Notes: a model not told the origin generated them from the sequence alone. Positions 14,782 through 22,012 are shown, numbered from the stretch's first letter. The stretch is 29,994 nt of DNA from JBAZDC01 sp041654595 (GCA_964551305.1 CAZKBT010000039.1:1-29994); one strand, 5' to 3'. Numbers and translations are program-made.

Positions 14782-16458
14782 ATGAGCCAGCAACAGCGCG
14801 GCATTCTGGTTTTGAATGCTGAAAACGAGGTCGTCTTTGCAGCGGGGCTAGCGTCGGACGAAACATTGCAAGCCGAGCTGAAACGATGCCTGGCGTCGCG
14901 CGGCAATCAAGAACAGACGAGCATGTTCTCGCTGATCAGCCAGGGCCAGCCATACAACGCCGCCATGTTCCCCAGCTCGTCCGCGAACTGCTTCGTCATA
15001 TTCAGGCAAGATCAGGCCGATCCGCTGTTCGAATTCGTTTCCACTGTCGATTTCGCCGCCGACATCCTGCGTTATTTCATCACCAATCCCTACGAAGCCA
15101 TTACCGTCGTCGACGACCAGGCCAGGGTACGCTACATGAGCCCCGTGCACCAGCGTTTTTTCGGCGTGGCGCTGGAAAGCATCGCCGGCCGCCCCGTGAA
15201 AGAAGTCATCGAAAACACGCGATTGGACGTGGTCCTGCGCACGGGCGTGCCCGAGATCGGGCACGTCCAGAAGGTTCAGGGCACCACGCGCATCGTCAAT
15301 CGCAGCCCCATTTTCGATACGCAAGGCAAGGCCGTCGGCGCCATCGGACAGATCATGTTCAAAAGTCCCGCCGCGCTGCAAATGCTCAACAGCGAAATCA
15401 GCCGACTACGCATGGAAATCGGTTTTTACGAGCGGAAAATGCCGCGCACGCAGGATTTCCCGGGCCTGGATGCCATTATCGGCAACAGCGATGCCATCAT
15501 CCGGCTGAAAGAGCAAATCGTGAAGGTCGCGGCCCTGGACGTGCCGGTGCTATTGGTCGGCGAAAGCGGCGTGGGCAAGGATCTCGTCGCGAATGCGATC
15601 CACGCCGCAAGTCCCCGCGCCGGCAAACCGCTGGTCTTGATCAACGCCGCGGCATTGCCCACCAGCCTGGTGGAGGCCGAGCTGTTCGGATACGAGGGCG
15701 GATCGTTCACGGGAGCAGAGCGCAAGGGGCGCAGCGGCAAATTCGAGCAAGCCGACCAAGGCACGCTGTTCCTGGACGAAATTGGCGACATGCCCTTGGA
15801 AATCCAGGTAAAACTGCTGCGTACCTTGCAAGACGGAACCTTTCAGCGCGTGGGCGGCTCCCAGGAAAAACGATCTGACTTCCGCCTGATTTCCGCAAGC
15901 AACCGCGACTTCAAGGAAATGCTGGCCACCGGCGAGTTTCGCCTGGACCTGTTCTATCGCATCAGCTCCGTGACCTTGCGGCTGCCGTCGCTGCGCGAAC
16001 GTCTGGATGACGTGCCGTTGCTCGCGGAAACCTTTCTGCGCAACTTCATCGCGCGCCACAACATGCCTGAAAAGCAATTGTCGCCCGACGTCGTCCCCTA
16101 TCTGCAGTCGCTTTCCTGGCCGGGCAATGTGCGTCAACTACAGCACGCCGTGGAACGCGCAGCCATCTTTTCGGAAGCCGGCGACATCGCCATCAAGGAT
16201 TTCGACATACCGCTGGAGGCAACCGATCCCTCGTTCGAAATGTCCTTCAGTCAAGCCGCGCTGCAGCCGGCCGCAATGCCAGGCGCTCGGCAACAGGACG
16301 TGCGCGCAGCCAAATCCCGCGTCGAGAACGAACTCATCATGGACGCCATGCAGAAATACAAGGGCAATAAAAAGAAAGTGGCCGAGCATCTTGGCATTTC
16401 CCGATCGTATCTCTATAAAAAACTGGCAAGTATCGACACGGGCCTAACCGACATCTGA
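14782..16458 (+). CDS. σ54-dependent transcriptional activator (PAS-AAA+-Fis HTH)
   Basis: Bacterial enhancer-binding protein of 558 residues that remodels RNA polymerase-σ54. The N-terminal region (1-95) matches no sensor domain I recognise. A PAS domain spans about 97-195 (NPYEAITVVDDQARVRYMSP). A short coiled linker (about 200-220) leads to the AAA+ domain, with Walker A GESGVGKD (260-267), the σ54-contact loop GSFTGA (307-312, Ser replacing the usual Ala), Walker B LFLDEIGD (329-336) and SWPGNVRQL. The C-terminal Fis-type helix-turn-helix is at about 525-549 (NKKKVAEHLGISRSYLYKKL). There is no response-regulator receiver domain, so it probably senses a small molecule through the N-terminal or PAS region. 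Two -24/-12 promoters flank it and are the likely targets. Confidence 0.94.
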   Translation: MSQQQRGILVLNAENEVVFAAGLASDETLQAELKRCLASRGNQEQTSMFSLISQGQPYNAAMFPSSSANCFVIFRQDQADPLFEFVSTVDFAADILRYFITNPYEAITVVDDQARVRYMSPVHQRFFGVALESIAGRPVKEVIENTRLDVVLRTGVPEIGHVQKVQGTTRIVNRSPIFDTQGKAVGAIGQIMFKSPAALQMLNSEISRLRMEIGFYERKMPRTQDFPGLDAIIGNSDAIIRLKEQIVKVAALDVPVLLVGESGVGKDLVANAIHAASPRAGKPLVLINAAALPTSLVEAELFGYEGGSFTGAERKGRSGKFEQADQGTLFLDEIGDMPLEIQVKLLRTLQDGTFQRVGGSQEKRSDFRLISASNRDFKEMLATGEFRLDLFYRISSVTLRLPSLRERLDDVPLLAETFLRNFIARHNMPEKQLSPDVVPYLQSLSWPGNVRQLQHAVERAAIFSEAGDIAIKDFDIPLEATDPSFEMSFSQAALQPAAMPGARQQDVRAAKSRVENELIMDAMQKYKGNKKKVAEHLGISRSYLYKKLASIDTGLTDI

Positions 16459-16504
16459 ACCCGGAATGTCCGCGCCGTTTGAAACAGCACCAGCGGCCTT
16501 GGAC

Positions 16505-16523
16505 ATGTCTCCTTGGAAGACAC
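16505..16523. promoter_or_regulatory. Candidate activator-binding site, distal (ATGT-N11-ACAC)
   Basis: ATGTCTCCTTGGAAGACAC has the same 19-base RTGT-N11-ACAC form as the site at 14719-14737, with inner symmetry TGTCT...AGACA. It starts 30 bases upstream of a second copy at 16535 and about 100 bases upstream of the -24 element at 16603. Its role is inferred from the shared form and placement. Confidence 0.5.
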
Positions 16524-16534
16524 ATTCGCCTCGC

Positions 16535-16553
16535 GTGTGCGTAACGAGGACAC
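16535..16553. promoter_or_regulatory. Candidate activator-binding site, proximal (GTGT-N11-ACAC)
   Basis: GTGTGCGTAACGAGGACAC has identical outer arms and spacing to the site in front of the divergent operon. Only the outer GTGT/ACAC is symmetric. It lies 50 bases upstream of the -24 element, a normal distance for enhancer-type binding sites. Confidence 0.5.
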
Positions 16554-16602
16554 GACGGCCAAGCCGCACCAGGTCATCTGCATGGGCCATGGACCCTCTT
16601 TT

Positions 16603-16618
16603 TGGCATGGGTTTTGCT
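16603..16618 (+). promoter_or_regulatory. σ54 (-24/-12) promoter of the AMDase-like gene
   Basis: TGGCATGGGTTTTGCT has GG and GC separated by exactly ten bases, matching the RpoN consensus. It lies 51 bases before the start codon of the decarboxylase/isomerase-like gene. It is the second such promoter within 2 kb, on the other side of the σ54 activator gene. Confidence 0.88.
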
Positions 16619-16669
16619 GTGTCTGCATGAAGCCGACCTGACCGACGACAAGCAAGGACGATTCGACCC

Positions 16670-17386
16670 ATGATAAAGAAAACCCAGCGCCTTGGCCTGC
16701 TCCTGCCCTCATCCAACACCACCCAGGAACCCGAGTTCATATCGGTGCTGCCGGAAAACGTTTCGCTGCACTGCGCCCGGCTGTCGCTCAGCAACATCGA
16801 CAAGAATTCGACGATCGCCATCGTCAACGAATTGGAAGCCGAAGCCAAGAAACTGCTGGACGCGCAGGCTGACGCCATCGTGCTTTCCGCAACTGCCCCA
16901 TCCACCCGAAAAGGCAAAGGCTACGACCAGGAGCTTTGCGACAGAATACGCAATGCCACCGGCAAGCCCGCCATGACGGCCGCGACCGCCATGCTGCAGG
17001 CATTCCAGACCTTGAACGTCAAGAGCATCGTTCTAGGCGCGCCATGGACCGATGCCACGAATGAGTTCGTGGGCAACTTCATCGAGGAAAACGGCGTATC
17101 CGTTCTTTCGCGCACGGCAATGGGCCACGTCAGCAATCTGGAAGTCGGCAACCTGGACTCGCAGACGGCATACGATCTGGGCAAGGCGATCTCCCGGGCC
17201 GACGCCGACGCTATTTTTCTTGCCTGCGGAAATTGGCTGACCATGGACGTCGTCGAAAAGCTGGAGGCCGACACCGGCAAGGTCGTGCTGACCACCAACG
17301 GCTGCGCAATCTGGGCCGTGCTGAAGATGCTGGGAGGCCATCGCCGCATCGACGGCTTCGGTCGCCTGCTGCGGGACCATCTATAA
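16670..17386 (+). CDS. Arylmalonate decarboxylase/maleate isomerase-family enzyme with a single active-site Cys
   Basis: Asp/Glu racemase-superfamily enzyme of 238 residues, opening with LGLLLPSSNTTQEPEF as in maleate cis-trans isomerases. These enzymes normally use two Cys. Here the first position, in VLSATAPST before KGKGYD, is Ala74. The second is retained as Cys186 in FLACGNWLTMD. Arylmalonate decarboxylase (AMDase) has the same layout, with Gly74 and catalytic Cys188, plus a similar CGGLLTLD motif and a GYGRLF C-terminus (here GFGRLL). Cofactor-free decarboxylation of a malonate-type substrate is therefore as plausible as isomerisation. EutA of ectoine clusters belongs to the same family and is another option. 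It is transcribed from its own σ54 promoter downstream of the activator gene. AAGGA precedes the ATG. Confidence 0.8.
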   Translation: MIKKTQRLGLLLPSSNTTQEPEFISVLPENVSLHCARLSLSNIDKNSTIAIVNELEAEAKKLLDAQADAIVLSATAPSTRKGKGYDQELCDRIRNATGKPAMTAATAMLQAFQTLNVKSIVLGAPWTDATNEFVGNFIEENGVSVLSRTAMGHVSNLEVGNLDSQTAYDLGKAISRADADAIFLACGNWLTMDVVEKLEADTGKVVLTTNGCAIWAVLKMLGGHRRIDGFGRLLRDHL

Positions 17387-17462
17387 AATCCGCAAGCCCG
17401 GATCCGATCATGGCGTCATAACAAATCCGGCTATGGCGGCACAGCCGTAAACCGGGTAGTAT

Positions 17463-17517
17463 CCGTCTCCGACGTAACGTTTTACGTCGATACAATAACA
17501 ATCAATTACGGAGACGG
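17463..17517. repeat. Nested inverted repeats covering the ribosome site of the outer-membrane protein gene
   Basis: CCGTCTCCG (17463-17471) is the exact complement of CGGAGACGG (17509-17517). Inside it CGACGTAA (17470-17477) pairs with TTACGTCG (17482-17489) across four bases. The outer right arm contains the GGAG Shine-Dalgarno of the gene starting at 17520. In a transcript entering from upstream, the outer stem could hide the ribosome site. As DNA, the inner repeat could be a regulator-binding site. It lies in the 133-base gap after the AMDase-like gene. Confidence 0.55.
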
Positions 17518-17519
17518 GA

Positions 17520-18320
17520 ATGACGACAAGATTCGCCTTATGCGGCCTATTGTGTTTCGCGGGCGCAAACGGCGCCCTTGCCGAGAGCGCCGCAACGGGT
17601 CCGGGCCCCTACGTTGGCCTGTTCGGAGGCGCCGGATCCGCCATTTCCGCCAACCTGGAACAAAAAGGAGCGGTCATCCTCAATCCCTCTCCCACACGCT
17701 TGCTGCCCATCAAGGCAAGCGGCGCCACCGGCGGCGCCCATGTCTCCTTCGGGGGAGCTCAAGTGGGATATTCATGGGATCGATGGGGTTCGGCGCAGTC
17801 CAAGTGGGGCCTGAAACCCGCCGTCGAACTTGAAGGAATCTACCTGGGCAAGCATGCGCCCACGGGTGAAATGCCCGTCATGCCGCGCGCGCTGGGAATG
17901 CAATACGTCACGATTCCCATGACCACTGGCGTGCTGCTGGCCAATGCGGTTTTCACTATGCAGACTCCCTATTCCGACACCGTGTTTCCCTATCTCGGCG
18001 TAGGCGCGGGTATCGCATCCATATCCATCAAGGGATCGGATTCCGCCAACCCGTCCGAGCCCGGGATCAACCACTTCAATTCGGATCCGGACGCCTCGGC
18101 ATCCGCCTTCGCCTTGCAACTGAAAGCGGGGCTGAAAGCGCAAATGAACAAACATCTATCCCTATTCGCCGAATACCGGTATTTGTCCATCAATTCGACG
18201 AACTACACCTTCGGCGCAACGGATTATCCAGGCGTGCATCTGCCCACGAAACCCTGGAACGTGAGCCTGGGACGACAGCACTACAACTTATTCGCGGTCG
18301 GCCTGCAGTATGCATTCTGA
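17520..18320 (+). CDS. Outer-membrane β-barrel protein
   Basis: 266-residue outer-membrane protein of the small β-barrel (Opa/OmpA-barrel-like) type. It has a Sec signal peptide (MTTRFALCGLLCFAGANGALA-ES). Alternating amphipathic strands follow, such as YVGLFGGAGSA, GLKPAVELEGIYLGK, FPYLGVGAGIASISI, LQLKAGLKAQMNKHLSLFAEYRYLSI and HYNLFAVGLQYAF. It ends in Phe, the usual signal for outer-membrane assembly. Eight strands are plausible. The function is not evident: it could be a channel, adhesin or structural protein. It is not clearly part of the σ54 unit, as a 133-base gap with inverted repeats separates it from the AMDase-like gene. The ribosome site GGAG lies six bases before the ATG. Confidence 0.8.
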   Translation: MTTRFALCGLLCFAGANGALAESAATGPGPYVGLFGGAGSAISANLEQKGAVILNPSPTRLLPIKASGATGGAHVSFGGAQVGYSWDRWGSAQSKWGLKPAVELEGIYLGKHAPTGEMPVMPRALGMQYVTIPMTTGVLLANAVFTMQTPYSDTVFPYLGVGAGIASISIKGSDSANPSEPGINHFNSDPDASASAFALQLKAGLKAQMNKHLSLFAEYRYLSINSTNYTFGATDYPGVHLPTKPWNVSLGRQHYNLFAVGLQYAF

Positions 18321-18346
18321 ACGGCTCCCGACGCATCGGGAGCCGT
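18321..18346. terminator. Bidirectional terminator-like hairpin between convergent genes
   Basis: A perfect 11-base stem (ACGGCTCCCGA paired with TCGGGAGCCGT) with a CGCA loop begins directly after the stop codon of the outer-membrane protein gene and 17 bases before the end of the convergent deacylase gene. There is no T tract on either side, so strength as an intrinsic terminator is uncertain, but the position fits. Confidence 0.7.
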
Positions 18347-18362
18347 GCCGGAACATGTCCGC

Positions 18363-19376
18363 CTAGGTTTCTTCCTTCGCAAGATGGCCCAGGCAGTTCC
18401 CGGCCTCGACTCGAGCCAGCATCCGCTTCATCACCGCCAGGCCGCCGGCCTTGAAGAACACCTTTTCCGGCTCGACCCAGGGTCGGTACGGATCATGGAT
18501 CAATCCGGCCAGCTGGCCCTCCTTCACCTCGTCGCCCAGCCGGTAGGCCGGCTCGAAAATGCCCGGAACCGGCGCGAATATGTAATGCTCCGGCCGGAAC
18601 GAATAGCGTTTGCTGGGCGGAGGCGGCGCATCTTCGGCCGGGGCCGGCAATACGCCCAGCGTCCCGAGGAAGCGACCGATCCCTTTCTCGATGATGGACA
18701 AGCCATCGAGATTGATCGCGCCACAACCGCCGAACTCGCCTGTGGCGAAAAAGGCGCCGTGCTTGCGGGCCACCGATCCAATCATCGTCTCGCCTTCGAG
18801 CGAATCCATGTACATCACTCTGGGCGCGCCGAAGGCCTTGATGAACATCTCCGTCTTTTCTTGCTGGGCGGGATCGCTGGTGCGAGCCACGAACAAGAGC
18901 GGCACGTAGTCCATCGTGGTTCCGCCCGCATGAAAGTCCAGGGCGTAATCCGCCCTGGGCATCAGCTCGGACTCGATGTAGTGCGCAATCATCTGCGTGG
19001 GCGTGCCATCGGGGTCGCCGGGAAACAGCCGATTCAAATTGCCTTTGTCCAAGGGTGACGTGCGGGTGCCGTTCAGGTAGGCGGGAAAATTCAGCCCCGG
19101 AATGATGATCAGGCATCCGTTGAGGTCTTCCAGCTTTAACTTATGCATGAGATGCATGAGCGCGACCGAACCCTCGTATTCGTCGCCGTGGTTCGCCCCC
19201 GTCAACAAGACTGTGGGCCCGTCGCCGCGGCGGGCGACCATCAATGGAATGGGAACATACCCATAGGCATCGCGGTCATGCGAATACGGCACGCGCAGCA
19301 CGCCGGTTTGTATTCCGTCTCGATCAAAGTCAATATCGGTCGAAACCGACGATTTCCGCTTGGTAACCGATGTCAT
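18363..19376 (-). CDS. Succinylglutamate desuccinylase/aspartoacylase-family deacylase
   Basis: Zinc-dependent N-acyl amino acid deacylase of the AstE/AspA (M14-like) family, 337 residues from the start at 19376. The zinc ligands fit H63-x2-E66 in GANHGDEYEG and H149 in DYALDFHAGG. NLNRLFPG (113-120) is the substrate-binding Arg motif, and TGEFGG with a downstream Glu is typical. The C-terminal β-domain (PGIFEPAYRLGDEVKEGQLAGLIHD) is complete. The closest functional type by overall layout is DoeB/EutE (N-acetyl-diaminobutyrate deacetylase), but the rest of the ectoine pathway is incomplete here, so this is not claimed. It lies 20 bases after the PLP dehydratase gene and is probably cotranscribed with it. 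Confidence 0.85.
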   Translation of the reverse strand: MTSVTKRKSSVSTDIDFDRDGIQTGVLRVPYSHDRDAYGYVPIPLMVARRGDGPTVLLTGANHGDEYEGSVALMHLMHKLKLEDLNGCLIIIPGLNFPAYLNGTRTSPLDKGNLNRLFPGDPDGTPTQMIAHYIESELMPRADYALDFHAGGTTMDYVPLLFVARTSDPAQQEKTEMFIKAFGAPRVMYMDSLEGETMIGSVARKHGAFFATGEFGGCGAINLDGLSIIEKGIGRFLGTLGVLPAPAEDAPPPPSKRYSFRPEHYIFAPVPGIFEPAYRLGDEVKEGQLAGLIHDPYRPWVEPEKVFFKAGGLAVMKRMLARVEAGNCLGHLAKEET

Positions 19377-19396
19377 GCCGCTAGCACCCCTTCCAA

Positions 19397-20359
19397 TCAA
19401 TTCCACTTCAAACCATAAATCTGATCGATCTTCAAATTCCCGCCGCTCAAGACGCATACGACTTTCTTGCCCGCCGGAATCCGAACCTTGCCTTTACGCA
19501 AGGCCGTGACGGTCGCGGCGGCCGCGCCTTCGGCGACCAGCTTGCAGCGTTCCATCATCCACGTCACCGTATCGAAAATATCGGCGTCGTCGACCTGAAC
19601 GATATCGTCGACGAAGCGCTGCGCCACCCAAAGTGTATTCTCGCCCACCTGTCGCACGACGAGGCCGTCGACCGTCGACGTCACGTTCTCGAGCACCACC
19701 CTTTTGCCTTCCTGGATGGAGCGCGTCATGGCCGGGGCGCCCGTCGATTCGACGCCGATGATCTTGACCGCCGGATTCGCCGCCTTGATCGCCATGGCGA
19801 CGCCTGAAATCAATCCGCCGCCGCCGATGGGCACGATAACATAATCGACATCGGGCACGTCCTCGATGATTTCCAGTCCGACCGTGCCCTGCCCGGCAAT
19901 GAGCAGCGGGTTGTCGAAGGGATGAATGTAGGTCAGGCCCTGCTCCTTCTGGATTTCAAGCGACTTGGCATACGCATCGTCCCATATCTCGCCATGCTGG
20001 ACGACGGTCGCGCCGTAGCCGCGCGTGGCATTGATCTTGGCGGCGGGCGCGTTGACGGACATGACGACGGTTGCCGGAATGCCGTGCACCCGAGCGGCAT
20101 AGGCAACGCCTTGGGCATGGTTGCCCGCGGAAGAACAAATGATGCCCCTGGCTTTATCCTCGTCCGACATCTTCGACAGCACGTTCAACGGACCGCGTAT
20201 CTTGTAAGAACCCGTGCGCTGGAATAGCTCGGCCTTGAGCAATACCTGGGCGCCGGTCAAGTCGCTGAGCGTGGTGCTGGGCAGTATCGGGGTACGGTGA
20301 ATATGAGGATGAGCGACGGCGCGCGCCGCCTGAAAATCCGCAGTGGTTAAGGGGGTCAT
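19397..20359 (-). CDS. PLP-dependent threonine dehydratase-like enzyme
   Basis: Fold-type II PLP enzyme of the serine/threonine dehydratase family, 320 residues. The PLP lysine is K53 in RTGSYKIRG. SSAGNHAQG (76-84) binds the substrate carboxylate and GGGGL (179-183) the PLP phosphate. A terminal CVLSGGN is present. There is no C-terminal ACT regulatory domain, so it is a catabolic-type enzyme. Candidates are threonine or serine ammonia-lyase, hydroxyaspartate ammonia-lyase, serine racemase, or EutB of ectoine clusters. The start at 20359 is supported by GGAGAAGAG upstream. The longer frame to 20413 has no such site. It is first in a two-gene unit with the AstE-like deacylase and divergent from the M20 amidase gene. 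Confidence 0.87.
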   Translation of the reverse strand: MTPLTTADFQAARAVAHPHIHRTPILPSTTLSDLTGAQVLLKAELFQRTGSYKIRGPLNVLSKMSDEDKARGIICSSAGNHAQGVAYAARVHGIPATVVMSVNAPAAKINATRGYGATVVQHGEIWDDAYAKSLEIQKEQGLTYIHPFDNPLLIAGQGTVGLEIIEDVPDVDYVIVPIGGGGLISGVAMAIKAANPAVKIIGVESTGAPAMTRSIQEGKRVVLENVTSTVDGLVVRQVGENTLWVAQRFVDDIVQVDDADIFDTVTWMMERCKLVAEGAAAATVTALRKGKVRIPAGKKVVCVLSGGNLKIDQIYGLKWN

Positions 20360-20386
20360 CGGAACTCTTCTCCAAGTAAACTGATC

Positions 20387-20409
20387 ATTCCGCTGAAAAC
20401 GGGCGGAAT
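20387..20409. promoter_or_regulatory. Candidate operator upstream of the dehydratase gene
   Basis: ATTCCGC (20387-20393) and GCGGAAT (20403-20409) form a perfect 7-base inverted repeat with a 9-base spacer. It lies 28-50 bases upstream of the dehydratase start, in the 194-base divergent promoter region. The regulator is unknown and the role is inferred from symmetry. Confidence 0.4.
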
Positions 20410-20475
20410 CCAATAAATTAGATCACGCTTCGCCAGTTTGTTTGTTGCGTTCTAAGGCTCGCGCCTTCGGCCATT

Positions 20476-20519
20476 CGCAATAATATTGCCGAGCCCCGCC
20501 ATGTACGCGCCGATATAAT
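20476..20519 (+). promoter_or_regulatory. Promoter region of the M20 amidase gene with half-sites shared with dppA
   Basis: A perfect -10-like TATAAT lies at 20514-20519, 34 bases before the ATG. No convincing -35 was found. Upstream, CGCAAT-AAT-ATTGCC (20476-20490) contains GCAAT/ATTGC half-sites. The same half-sites occur as tandem inverted repeats before the binding-protein gene at 22013. Common regulation is inferred. Confidence 0.4.
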
Positions 20520-20553
20520 CGGAACGGAGACACGAACAGTAAAAGGAGACGAC

Positions 20554-21795
20554 ATGACGCCGCAATTCGAACTGGACCAGGCGCTGATGGAACGCTACGT
20601 CACGGAGCTGGCGCAATTCGGCGCCTTCGGCGAGAGCGGCGTCAAGCGAGCCGCGTACACGCCCGAGTGGGTGGCGGCAACGGATCACTATGCGGCGTGG
20701 TGCGAACAAGCCGGGCTGGACGTACATCGCGACGCGGTGGGCAACGTCTGGGGCAGGCTCGAAGGCGCCACGCCCGGCAAGACGATCGCTTCGGGCTCAC
20801 ACATCGATTCGCAACTTCCCGGAGGCCGCTACGACGGCGCCTTGGGCGCACTGACCGCCTTGTTCGTGCTCCAATCCCTGAAGAAACAATTCGGAAAACC
20901 GAAGCGCACGATCGAAGCGGTGGCGTTCTGCGAGGAAGAAGGCAGCCGCTTTCCCGGCGCCAATCTATGGGGCTCGCGCGCCGTCACGGGACGCATCAAG
21001 CCGACGGAAGCCGAGCAGCTCCGGGACTACGAAGGCGTCACCATCGGGCAGGCGATGCTCGCCATCGGCCTGGACCCGTCGCGTATTCCCAGCGCCGCGC
21101 GCACCGACATCGACACTTTCATCGAATTGCACATAGAGCAAGGCCCGGTGCTGGAACACGCGAAGCTGCCCGTCGGGATCGTCACCGGCATCACCGGCTT
21201 GCGCCATTACGTCGTCGAGGTCATGGGGGAAACGAACCATGCGGGCGCGTTTCCCATGGACCTGCGCCGCGACGCGATGGCCGGCGCCGCTGAAATGATA
21301 CTTGGCGTCGTCGACACGGCGGCCAAGCTCGGCAGGCCGGCCGTCACCACGGTCGGACGCGTACAGGCGGAGCCCGGCTACCCCGCCATCGTCCCGGGCA
21401 AGGCGCGCTTCACCATCGATGTCCGCCACCCGGATGCGGACTGTCTGCGCGAACTTTATCGTGCGCACGAACGTTTATTGCGCGACGTCGCCACACGCCG
21501 CGGCCTGCAAGTCGATTGGGAAATCACGCTGGATCAGCCTCCCAGTCCGTCCGCCCCCTCCGTCATTCGCCTGCTGGAAGAATCCGCCACGCAGCAACAG
21601 ATCCCTCATATGCGGATGCACAGCGGAGCGGGCCATGATTCGCAGATCATGGCCAACGTCGCGAAGATCGGCATGATCTTCGTCCAGAGCCACCGTGGGC
21701 GCAGCCATACGCCCGACGAGTTTACGAACATGGAGCACATCATGCTGGGAGCGCGCACGCTGGCGGCGGCCGTATACCAGCTTGCATATCGTTGA
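20554..21795 (+). CDS. M20 family Zn-dependent amidase (N-carbamoyl-L-amino-acid hydrolase/allantoate amidohydrolase type)
   Basis: Cytoplasmic binuclear metallohydrolase of the hydantoinase/carbamoylase family, 413 residues, the usual length. Metal ligands and catalytic residues fit H83-x-D85 (GSHIDSQ), D94 (GGRYDGALG), E128/E129 (FCEEEGSRF), H193 (ELHIEQGPVLE) and a late His in GRSHTPDEF. MHSGAGHDSQ is a further family signature. Members hydrolyse N-carbamoyl amino acids, β-ureidopropionate or allantoate, and the exact substrate is not decided by sequence. AAAAGGAG lies six bases before the ATG. It is divergent from the dehydratase/deacylase pair and upstream of the peptide-type ABC importer, so it probably processes the imported compound. 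Confidence 0.9.
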   Translation: MTPQFELDQALMERYVTELAQFGAFGESGVKRAAYTPEWVAATDHYAAWCEQAGLDVHRDAVGNVWGRLEGATPGKTIASGSHIDSQLPGGRYDGALGALTALFVLQSLKKQFGKPKRTIEAVAFCEEEGSRFPGANLWGSRAVTGRIKPTEAEQLRDYEGVTIGQAMLAIGLDPSRIPSAARTDIDTFIELHIEQGPVLEHAKLPVGIVTGITGLRHYVVEVMGETNHAGAFPMDLRRDAMAGAAEMILGVVDTAAKLGRPAVTTVGRVQAEPGYPAIVPGKARFTIDVRHPDADCLRELYRAHERLLRDVATRRGLQVDWEITLDQPPSPSAPSVIRLLEESATQQQIPHMRMHSGAGHDSQIMANVAKIGMIFVQSHRGRSHTPDEFTNMEHIMLGARTLAAAVYQLAYR

Positions 21796-21874
21796 ATGTT
21801 CAACCCTGTTACATCACGATTTCGTCCGCATCGGAGCAATGGAATTTCCAGCCCCATCCATATTGAGCGTAAAT

Positions 21875-21912
21875 ATTGCGTTTAAAGCGCAATTTTATTG
21901 CGAAGACGCAAT
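21875..21912. promoter_or_regulatory. Tandem ATTGCG/CGCAAT inverted repeats upstream of the ABC binding-protein gene
   Basis: Two inverted repeats lie in the 217-base gap before the binding-protein gene: ATTGCG-N7-CGCAAT (21875-21893) and ATTGCG-N4-CGCAAT (21897-21912). Their centres are about 20 bases apart, two helical turns, so a regulator would bind on one face. The Lrp/AsnC-type protein encoded at 23721-24218 is the obvious candidate, since such octamers bind phased sites. A related half-site pair precedes the M20 gene. Confidence 0.6.
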
Positions 21913-22012
21913 CGAATGAAGCACTGCTTCGCCTACAATTTACTGGAGACAAACCCAAGCCGTAAATAAATGTACGCGCTTGCTGATCAACTCGTCGTGG
22001 AGAAAGCGAAAA

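Noticed and set aside
17391..17460. TGGCGGCACAGCC as a third σ54 promoter before the outer-membrane protein gene
   Set aside because: It has GG but no GC at the required ten-base spacing and no T-rich -12 region.
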